Part shown: piece by piece, positions 24,739 to 29,937 of the stretch | Layout of the letters: each line of letters begins with the position of its first letter | Position numbering within the stretch: position 1 is the stretch's first letter | Assembly: GCA_017428805.1 (NCBI GenBank) | Contig: JAFRQC010000107.1 | Coordinates: forward strand, 1 to 29,937 | DNA: 29,937 nucleotides | Origin: Prevotella sp. | GTDB lineage: Bacteria > Bacteroidota > Bacteroidia > Bacteroidales > Bacteroidaceae | Direction: 5' to 3' | Program-made: the position numbers and the translations under genes | The notes under the pieces: model-generated | The model's input: the letters and a program-made list of their open reading frames with translations, nothing else | Told to the model about the DNA's origin: nothing | The model's database searches: none

Positions 24739-24770
24739 CAAAGATAGGGATTTTTTCCGAAACAACCAAA
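24739..24770 (-). promoter_or_regulatory. Promoter of uxaB and the repair genes behind it
   Basis: Minus strand: TTTG at 24770-24767, 20 nt, TATCTTTG at 24746-24739, then CACTC. Ideal spacing. No other promoter of this type was seen in the short gaps downstream. Confidence 0.8.
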
Positions 24771-24788
24771 TATTAACAATTGTTGTAT

Positions 24789-24814
24789 GCAAAAACTTGC
24801 GTAAAGGTTTGCAG
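24789..24814 (-). terminator. Hairpin behind the glycosyltransferase gene
   Basis: TGCAAA and TTTGCA form an outer stem and CTT/AAG an inner one. It lies 22 nt past the stop of the glycosyltransferase gene; there is no good T-run, so its role is uncertain. Confidence 0.35.
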
Positions 24815-24819
24815 GCGCC

Positions 24820-24843
24820 TTACTCCTTCTCTCCTTTACTCCT
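24820..24843. repeat. 3 x 8-nt array holding a glycosyltransferase stop codon
   Basis: Plus-strand units CTTACTCC, TTCTCTCC, TTTACTCC. The TAA of the minus-strand glycosyltransferase (24836-24838) lies in the third unit. Confidence 0.75.
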
Positions 24844-25732
24844 TTATCGTCAGATAATATCCCAGCCGATACAGCGAGAACAGCTTCAGGATGGGACTGT
24901 GACCGCAGAGGTTTCTTCGTTCCATATTCCCGAAGACACGGTGCCACAGGCGGATGAGTGATCTGATGGAGGAGATGTGGATACCGTCATCGAAGGTCAG
25001 AATACGGGAGTAGCCCTTCAGTTCTTGACGGAACGTATAGAGGGTCCGCATACTCCGTTCAATCTTTGTCACATAGTCGGGGTTCGACTCAAACTCCGTC
25101 ATCATCACGGGGTTGTCGATATGCGTCACAGGGACCTGTTGCTGCTTCAGCATCTTTCCGAACAACACATCCTCATAGCCGCTTCTTGTGAATCGCTCGT
25201 CAAAGGGACAGGCCACAAACACCTCGCGCTCGATCATAAAGTTCGTGGAACGGAACTCATGATACTTGTTCGCCTGTCGTTTCTCGGCAGTGTGTGCAGG
25301 TTCTGCGTCTTTCTCGTAGATATACCGCAGATTATGGCTCAGCGTGTTGTCATCAATGATGCAGATACCACCGTTGACCACTCCTTCGTGGGTGTCGGCC
25401 ATATATCTTTCTAAGAAATGGTCGTCGGGGATGGTGATGTCGCAGTCGAGGAACAGCAGCCAGTGGTATTGGCTCAGTTGTCCGAGATAGTTTCGTGTGG
25501 CGGCACTGCCGGAGTTTGTCTCCTTGATGATGTATTGGCAGTGGGGCAGTTCGTTGATGGGCTGGTTCAGTTGAATCGTGTCCTTTTGTGGTGATGCGTC
25601 GTCGGCCACGATGATCTCATAGTCGATGCCCAGTGCCGCAGCCTGTTGCTGTAGCACTCTTACCAATTCCACACATACATTATTATAATTAGGAATCAGA
25701 ATCGACAATTCTTTTTTCGCCCATTGTGTCAT
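24836..25732 (-). CDS. Family 2 glycosyltransferase
   Basis: A 298-residue GT-A transferase with ELSILIPNYNNVCVELV at the start, the nucleotide-sugar motif IIVADDASPQKD, the DxD site LLFLDCDI, and the later FTRSGYEDVLFGKMLK block. The acceptor is unknown; such enzymes build surface polysaccharide or lipid-linked glycans. An ATG 54 nt upstream (25786) is in frame, but it lies before the -7 box at 25742-25749, so I take the ATG at 25732 (MTQWAKKELS). The leader would then be only a few bases. It stands alone, divergent from rpsP. Its stop codon lies in a short tandem array. Confidence 0.84.
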   Translation of the reverse strand: MTQWAKKELSILIPNYNNVCVELVRVLQQQAAALGIDYEIIVADDASPQKDTIQLNQPINELPHCQYIIKETNSGSAATRNYLGQLSQYHWLLFLDCDITIPDDHFLERYMADTHEGVVNGGICIIDDNTLSHNLRYIYEKDAEPAHTAEKRQANKYHEFRSTNFMIEREVFVACPFDERFTRSGYEDVLFGKMLKQQQVPVTHIDNPVMMTEFESNPDYVTKIERSMRTLYTFRQELKGYSRILTFDDGIHISSIRSLIRLWHRVFGNMERRNLCGHSPILKLFSLYRLGYYLTIKE

Positions 25733-25741
25733 TTCAGCATG

Positions 25742-25749
25742 CAAAATTA
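25742..25749 (-). promoter_or_regulatory. -7 box of the glycosyltransferase gene
   Basis: Minus strand TAATTTTG, 9 nt before the ATG at 25732. No clear TTTG box 20 nt upstream. It decides the start codon choice. Confidence 0.55.
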
Positions 25750-25820
25750 CGCTTTTTCCTTCAATAATCAAGCAGATAAGACCCAAAAATAGTTAAAAAA
25801 GGGGCTGTGGAAGCAAATTC

Positions 25821-25848
25821 TTCACTTTTCACTCTTTACTTTTCACTT
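25821..25848. repeat. 4 x 7-nt array in the rpsP promoter region
   Basis: Units TTCACTT, TTCACTC, TTTACTT, TTCACTT. It ends 8 nt before the -7 box and covers the place where the TTTG box would be. Confidence 0.8.
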
Positions 25849-25856
25849 CTTTTTAG

Positions 25857-25864
25857 TACCTTTG
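25857..25864 (+). promoter_or_regulatory. -7 box of rpsP
   Basis: TACCTTTG followed by CACCCGCTT, the same 17-base context as at the tRNA-Asp promoter. The upstream element would fall in the 7-nt array (TTTA at 25835-25838). Confidence 0.72.
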
Positions 25865-25936
25865 CACCCGCTTTTACGAGTTAAGAGCATGAAATTCAAT
25901 AAAATTAAACAATTAAAAAGTTAAAAATTAAAGATT

Positions 25937-26506
25937 ATGGCAACAAAGATCAGATTGCAGCGCGGCGGCCGTAAGGGCTACGCTTTCTACAGAATCGTTA
26001 TCGCCGACGCTCGTGCACCACGTGATGGTCGTTTTACTGAGAAGATTGGTACTTACAATCCCAACACCAATCCTGCCACAGTAGACTTGAATTTCGAGCG
26101 TGCACTGTATTGGGTTGAGGTTGGTGCCCAGCCCACAGACACTGTACGTAACATCCTCAGCCGTGAGGGCGTGTACCTGATGAAGCACCTCCGTGGTGGC
26201 GTGAAGAAGGGCGCTTTCGATGAGGCTACTGCTCAGAAGAAGTTTGATGCCTGGAAGGCAGACAAGCAGAACGGTCTGGCAAAGATCGCTGAGGCAGATG
26301 CCAAGGCTAAGAAGGATGCTGCTGCCAATGCCCTGAAGGCAGAGAAGGCCGTCAATGAGGCCATTGCCAAGAAGGTAGCCGACAAGAAGGCTGCTGAGGC
26401 TGCCGCTAAGGCTGAGGAAGAGGCTGCAAAGGCTGCTGAGGCCGCTGCTGCTGAAGCTCCCGCAGAGGAGGCTGCTCCCGCCGCTGAAGCTCCTGCTGAG
26501 GCATAA
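25937..26506 (+). CDS. rpsP: 30S ribosomal protein S16 (bS16) with C-terminal extension
   Basis: A 189-residue protein whose first 80 residues are bS16 ([41 protein letters not shown]...), a 30S assembly protein. E. coli S16 has 82 residues. The remaining 105 residues are almost only Ala, Glu, Lys and Asp and likely form a charged helix or disordered tail; tails like this occur in Bacteroidetes S16. The usual neighbours in other phyla (rimM, trmD, rplS) are absent. Codons of the tail are biased to gct/gag/aag as in highly expressed genes. The leader of about 65 nt is A/T-rich, and the gene ends in a repeat-built terminator. Confidence 0.97.
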   Translation: MATKIRLQRGGRKGYAFYRIVIADARAPRDGRFTEKIGTYNPNTNPATVDLNFERALYWVEVGAQPTDTVRNILSREGVYLMKHLRGGVKKGAFDEATAQKKFDAWKADKQNGLAKIAEADAKAKKDAAANALKAEKAVNEAIAKKVADKKAAEAAAKAEEEAAKAAEAAAAEAPAEEAAPAAEAPAEA

Positions 26507-26524
26507 GGCTGCTTAAAGAGAAAC

Positions 26525-26570
26525 GAGAAATGAGGAATGAGGAAAGAAGACTTCCTCGTTCCTCTTTTTT
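26525..26570 (+). terminator. Intrinsic terminator of rpsP built from 7-nt repeats
   Basis: GAGGAATGAGGAA at 26532-26544 pairs with TTCCTCGTTCCTC at 26552-26564 (one T-G pair), followed by TTTTTT. The arms are copies of the GAGGAAN unit that also lies in frame in uup. Confidence 0.88.
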
Positions 26571-26575
26571 ATTTC

Positions 26576-26603
26576 TCAACTGTCAACTCTCAACTGTCAA
26601 CTG
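26576..26603. repeat. 4 x 7-nt array directly before a glycosyltransferase gene
   Basis: Units TCAACTG, TCAACTC, TCAACTG, TCAACTG, the cleanest array of the window. It ends three bases before the ATG at 26607. Confidence 0.93.
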
Positions 26604-26606
26604 ACT

Positions 26607-27758
26607 ATGCATATCCTGGAGATACCATCCTTCTTCACCCCCTATGGCGGGGAGTTCTGCCTCGATCAGGCCAAAGTCCTGAAGGCGCAGGGCCACGAGG
26701 TGCGTATCCTCAGCAATGTGCAGTTGGGTGTCACCATCGGACTGAAAGGCTTCCTCTCCCTGCCTTTCCGTCGTTATGAACATCAGCGTGACGGTATCAC
26801 CGTCTGTCAGTCGTTCCAGCGTGGCATTCCTCTGATCGTCCGTTGGAATGTCCGTCGTTGGGTGCAGATCGTCTGTGATATGTTCGACGATTATGCCAAC
26901 AAGTACGGTCGTCCTGACATCCTCCACGCCCATTGTTCGAAGTGGGGTGGTTATGCGGCGATGCTGATCAGCCGGAAATATCAGATCCCTTATGTCATCA
27001 CGGAACACCTCTCGCGACTGGTGTTTGAGAAGGAGTTCGGACCCGCACCCAGTCGTGCCTGGCAAATCCCGCTTTTACGGGAAGCCTATGAGAACGCCAA
27101 TCTGGTGATTCCTGTTTCCGAGGAACTCATCGACAACATCTCCTGCTACTTCGGCAAGGACTATCGCTGGCAGGCTGTGTCCAACACCATCGATGTGGAT
27201 TATTTCCATTACCAACCTCGTGAGCCGTTGAACGGCCGTCCCTTCCGCTTCTGCTGTCTGGCCAACTTCTGGCCGTTAAAAGGGTATGATATCCTGTTGC
27301 CAGCCTTCCGTCAATTGAAGGAGGCTGGACTGAATGTCGAGTTGCATATCGCCGGCAGAGACACTGATTCTGCGGCTTGCAAAGCGATGCTCTCCGAGGG
27401 CGTTATTTCACACGGTCTGATTTCAAGGGATGATGTAAGAAACTTACTCTATCAGTCTGATGCTCTGGTACTTGCCAGTCGTAGTGAAGTGCAGCCTTTG
27501 GCCTTGTTGGAGGCTATGAGCACGGGCATTCCTGTGGTGGTTACAGAGTGTGTACCGCAGAGCCTGCGCATTGAGGACGGTTGTACGATTGTACCCGTTG
27601 ATGATGTTCAGGCATTGTCTGATGCTATGCGTCAGGTGATGGAACAAAAAGACTTTGATGGCGTGTCTGTCTCGGCATCTGTCAGACAGTTGGCTTCCCC
27701 TGAAGTGATTGGTCGTCGGCTGACTACTATCTTCAACGAACTGCTTGTTTCAGCCTGA
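26607..27758 (+). CDS. GT4-type glycosyltransferase (GT-B fold)
   Basis: A 383-residue GT-B transferase. The N-domain starts MHILEIPSFFTPYGGEFCLDQAKVLKAQGHEVRILSN, with the Gly-rich loop near residues 14-16, and has the HAHCSKWGGYAAMLISRKYQIPYVITEHLSR stretch. The C-domain has FRFCCLANFWPLKGYDILLPAFRQL and the donor-binding E-x7-E type block SRSEVQPLALLEAMSTGIPVVVTECV (about 293-318). Donor and acceptor are unknown; a role in cell-surface polysaccharide fits the other transferases near it. I see no promoter in front, only the rpsP terminator and a 4 x 7-nt array, so it may depend on read-through. Its last 26 bases overlap tail-to-tail with the next gene. Confidence 0.88.
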   Translation: MHILEIPSFFTPYGGEFCLDQAKVLKAQGHEVRILSNVQLGVTIGLKGFLSLPFRRYEHQRDGITVCQSFQRGIPLIVRWNVRRWVQIVCDMFDDYANKYGRPDILHAHCSKWGGYAAMLISRKYQIPYVITEHLSRLVFEKEFGPAPSRAWQIPLLREAYENANLVIPVSEELIDNISCYFGKDYRWQAVSNTIDVDYFHYQPREPLNGRPFRFCCLANFWPLKGYDILLPAFRQLKEAGLNVELHIAGRDTDSAACKAMLSEGVISHGLISRDDVRNLLYQSDALVLASRSEVQPLALLEAMSTGIPVVVTECVPQSLRIEDGCTIVPVDDVQALSDAMRQVMEQKDFDGVSVSASVRQLASPEVIGRRLTTIFNELLVSA

Positions 27759-28728
27759 CGAATACGTTTCGCAGGGCCAGTCCTGCCCGCCACAGCCAGT
27801 CGTGGCGCATCACTGCAAACAAACACGTATTCTTGAAACTTCTTGCCACTTGCCACTTCTGCTCACAGGCCAGTGTATTCTCTGCGAGTGAGGGCTGATG
27901 TGAACGGAAGGCGTGCATTCCCAGTTCGAAGATGCGCTGGGTCATAAAGTCCTGGATATCCAAATGGTGCTGCTGGGCCAGATGGCAGGTAAGTTCTGTC
28001 GATCGTTGTGCAAATCGAAACGCCTTCTCATTGTCTTTGACGTTCGACACACTGCCATCGCCAAGGCTGTAATTGAGTGTCACATCCGGCAGATAGGCTA
28101 TGTCACCGTTCAGGGCCATCGTGAAGGCGATCTGCATATCCTCGCTCACATAGGTCTTATTGCGGAAGAGGTCCGTGTCTTCCTCATACGCCTTTCTGAA
28201 GATGTCTGTGCGGTAGAGGGCGGTACAGAGATGAAACACGCTCATATTCTGTTGGGTAATGATGGCCCTTAACAGGTCTTGACCGGGTGTGATGGGGGCA
28301 TACCGCTGTTGTTGGCTGGGCTTGGTTCTCTGGGTCTGTTCGTCGAAGTATTGCCAGTTGGTGATGACCATCGATACCTCCGGGTGCGCTTCCATCACCG
28401 TGACTTCCTTTTCCAACTTCTGCGCATCGATCCAGAAATCATCGCCCGCACAGTCGGCTATGTACTTGCCATGACACGCCAGGAGACAGTCGTAATAATT
28501 ATCTACGATGCCTTTGTTCCTTTCGTTGCAGATGAGGCGGATGATGTTGGGATACTGTTTGGCGTAGATTTGGCAGATGTCTCTGGTGTTGTCGGTCGAA
28601 CAGTCTTCACCAATGACGATCTCGAAGGCCACGTGACACCGCTGCATCAGGATGGAGTTCAGTGTCCGTCCGATGGTTCCTGCTTGGTTGTAGGTCACGA
28701 CAACGACCGAAATCATCACCTCCTTCAT
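27733..28728 (-). CDS. Family 2 glycosyltransferase
   Basis: A 331-residue GT-A transferase: ISVVVVTYNQAGTIGRTLNSILMQ (6-29), the nucleotide motif IVIGEDCSTDNT, the metal-binding CAGDDFWID (about 93-101) and VSEDMQIAFTMAL near 194. It resembles transferases of capsule and O-antigen clusters; sugar not known. The start ATG overlaps the stop of the gene before it (ATGA at 28725-28728), so translation is coupled. The 3' end overlaps the opposite-strand GT4 gene by 26 bp. A second Met (residue 5, MISVVVV) is an alternative start. Confidence 0.87.
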   Translation of the reverse strand: MKEVMISVVVVTYNQAGTIGRTLNSILMQRCHVAFEIVIGEDCSTDNTRDICQIYAKQYPNIIRLICNERNKGIVDNYYDCLLACHGKYIADCAGDDFWIDAQKLEKEVTVMEAHPEVSMVITNWQYFDEQTQRTKPSQQQRYAPITPGQDLLRAIITQQNMSVFHLCTALYRTDIFRKAYEEDTDLFRNKTYVSEDMQIAFTMALNGDIAYLPDVTLNYSLGDGSVSNVKDNEKAFRFAQRSTELTCHLAQQHHLDIQDFMTQRIFELGMHAFRSHQPSLAENTLACEQKWQVARSFKNTCLFAVMRHDWLWRAGLALRNVFVRLKQAVR

Positions 28729-29696
28729 CTCTCCTTTTTTATCTTGGGTAGTGTACGGAGCAGAATTTTCCGCCCCAGACGGCTGTTCGTGAGCCTCCGG
28801 AACCAGACGTACTTTGTACTGTAGTCACGGTCGGGCAGGGGATAGAGGGCACTCTGGCGCAAGGTCTCGATGGTCTCGTCGAGTTGCTGCTCCGAACGTG
28901 TGAGTATAATTGTGTTGTAGATGTGGTCCATCGTCAACTGGGCTACGCGCCTTTGCAGGGCCAGCCGGTCACGCTGTGGCATCGTGTCGGCGAGTTTCTG
29001 CAGACGGCGTATCACGGTGAGATGGTCGTCCAACAGCTTCCTGATGCTTGTCGTGTCAGTCTGGTGGACGGCCGATGTCTCTCGCTCACGGTAGTAGTAG
29101 GCCTTCGCCTCGGTCAGATACACGCGCTCTGCCCTTATCAGCAGCTGGGGTGTGAACTCCTCGTCCTCGCCGTAGTGGATGCCGGGCGTGAAGCTCAGCT
29201 GTCCTCTGACGCTCTGACGGAACAGGTAACAGCAGGCTGTCCCCCGGATATTCTCACTGCGCATCAGTTCTGTGCCGGTCTTCACCCTCGGGGGATTGAA
29301 CGAGTTGGCACCCTGACCGTCGTCGTGGGTAAAGTCGAACATCACCACGTCGGCATCCTTATTGTAGCGGATGATGTCGAGACAGTGCTCGTATGGTGCC
29401 TGGATCAGGAAGTCGTCGCCGTCGATGATCTGGATGTATTCACCCTTCGCCATCGCCATCGCCGTGTTTCGGGCCACACTCACACCACCGTTCTTCTGTC
29501 TGAGGTAGATGATCTCGTCACCGTATTTCAACAGGCTGTTCATCGGACTGTTGTCCGAGCCGTCGTCCACGATGATGATCTCCCGCTCTGCCGAACGCAG
29601 CGAGAGTCTGAGGATGCTGTCGATACACGCGCACAACATATCCAGAGGCAAGTTGTAACACGTCAGGATAAAGCTGACTAGTGGCTGTTGTTTCAT
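28725..29696 (-). CDS. Family 2 glycosyltransferase
   Basis: A 323-residue GT-A transferase: VSFILTCYNLPLDMLCACIDSIL at the start, IIIVDDGSDNSP, the NGGVSVARNTAMAMAKGEYIQIIDGDDFLI block with the DxD-like GDD, then a mostly helical C-terminal part typical of polysaccharide transferases. It is first in a two-gene minus-strand unit with the transferase at 27733. Its -7 box lies 8 nt in front of the ATG, so the mRNA has almost no leader. Confidence 0.88.
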   Translation of the reverse strand: MKQQPLVSFILTCYNLPLDMLCACIDSILRLSLRSAEREIIIVDDGSDNSPMNSLLKYGDEIIYLRQKNGGVSVARNTAMAMAKGEYIQIIDGDDFLIQAPYEHCLDIIRYNKDADVVMFDFTHDDGQGANSFNPPRVKTGTELMRSENIRGTACCYLFRQSVRGQLSFTPGIHYGEDEEFTPQLLIRAERVYLTEAKAYYYRERETSAVHQTDTTSIRKLLDDHLTVIRRLQKLADTMPQRDRLALQRRVAQLTMDHIYNTIILTRSEQQLDETIETLRQSALYPLPDRDYSTKYVWFRRLTNSRLGRKILLRTLPKIKKER

Positions 29697-29704
29697 ATCG
29701 GGTG

Positions 29705-29712
29705 CAAAGGTA
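29705..29712 (-). promoter_or_regulatory. -7 box of the two-glycosyltransferase unit
   Basis: Minus strand TACCTTTG followed by CACCCG and the ATG shortly after. No clear TTTG box 20 nt upstream. Confidence 0.68.
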
Positions 29713-29757
29713 ACAAAAAATATGGAAATCTCAGTAGATTTAACTTTATTTCCAAAA

Positions 29758-29772
29758 AAGTTGGACCAACTT
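29758..29772. other. 15-bp perfect palindrome
   Basis: AAGTTGG-A-CCAACTT. On the minus strand it is followed by T-rich sequence, so it could be a weak terminator for the gene entering from the right edge, or an operator. The 122-bp gap otherwise holds only the -7 box and the array at 29800-29831. Confidence 0.35.
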
Positions 29773-29799
29773 CTGTGTTATTGCAAAAAAAATAGCATT

Positions 29800-29831
29800 A
29801 TTCAAGTTTCGCAAGTTCCTAACTTGCCAGT
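29800..29831. repeat. Degenerate 4 x 8-nt array at the end of the partial gene
   Basis: Plus-strand units ATTCAAGT, TTCGCAAG, TTCCTAAC, TTGCCAGT. GCAAGTT and AACTTGC in it can also pair as a hairpin. It carries the stop codon of the partial gene. More degenerate than the other arrays. Confidence 0.45.
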
Positions 29832-29937
29832 TTTAATTGATAAAGTTCAACGAAATGACTGAGTTTGTCCGACCGATTCAAGAGCGTATAGAAGATTTCC
29901 TCATCCTCGATATTGAAGCACTCTGCAATCATGCGGA
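29819..29937 (-). CDS. 3' end of an unrecognised gene (partial)
   Basis: An open frame enters from the right edge on the minus strand and runs for 38 codons to a TAG at 29819-29821; the 5' part is outside the window. The visible end reads RMIAECFNIEDEEIFYTLL, then NRSDKLSHFVELYQLKLAS. It is charged and looks helical, without membrane segments. I do not recognise the family. The last three or four codons and the stop are array-derived. Confidence 0.55.
   Translation of the reverse strand, partial: RMIAECFNIEDEEIFYTLLNRSDKLSHFVELYQLKLAS

Noticed and set aside
25733..25786. Upstream ATG extension of the glycosyltransferase at 24836
   Set aside because: The added residues lie before the -7 box and do not belong to the family; the ATG at 25732 leaves the conserved start of the domain intact.
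28884..29681. 265-codon open frame opposite the last glycosyltransferase
   Set aside because: Mirror of a well-supported GT2 gene, no motif, no promoter.

Overview
The window looks like chromosomal DNA of a Bacteroidales bacterium, most like a Prevotella-type gut or oral species. The basis is a set of Bacteroidetes sigma-factor boxes (TAnnTTTG at -7, several with TTTG 20 nt upstream), A-rich leaders in place of Shine-Dalgarno sites, a Rho factor with a large insert, a ribosomal protein S16 with an Ala/Lys/Glu tail, a DUF5686-like outer-membrane barrel and a pectin-type uronate gene (uxaB). Species cannot be fixed from sequence alone.

Layout. 1-1.0 kb: orphan CHC2/Toprim primase-like gene (+). 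1.06-3.2 kb: minus-strand unit DUF3298 lipoprotein - rsmG - MBL hydrolase with its own promoter. 3.3-5.2 kb: HAD phosphatase and a 12-TM transporter (+), meeting rho (-) at a shared terminator. 7.2-12.1 kb: divergent from rho, a compact plus-strand run engB - uup - recR - membrane protein - GT2 - GNAT. 12.1-12.4 kb: two identical tRNA-Asp genes with promoter and terminator. 12.4-24.8 kb: a long minus-strand run that starts with uxaB and continues through uvrA, a DUF5686-like outer-membrane protein, an AddA-like helicase-nuclease and an AddB-like nuclease, so that nucleotide excision repair and double-strand-break processing may share transcripts with hexuronate catabolism. 24.8-29.9 kb: four glycosyltransferases around rpsP, plus the 3' end of an unrecognised gene.

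The most unusual content is not a gene. Across the window I find about fifteen very short tandem arrays, typically four imperfect copies of a 7-nt unit (others 4x8, 4x9, 3x9, 3x8, 2x21), with a different unit sequence at almost every site. They sit in leaders, form or replace start and stop codons (uvrA, HAD gene, rsmG, uxaB, two others), build a terminator (rpsP), touch a promoter (rpsP), and lie in frame inside conserved genes (primase, uup, addA, uvrA twice). Together with an 82-bp palindrome inserted in frame in the primase gene and REP-like hairpins at its stop codon, this suggests an active process that scatters small repeats and that coding regions tolerate. No rRNA, CRISPR array, transposase or intact mobile element is visible, and no gene-free stretch exceeds 300 bases apart from the one that holds the tRNAs.
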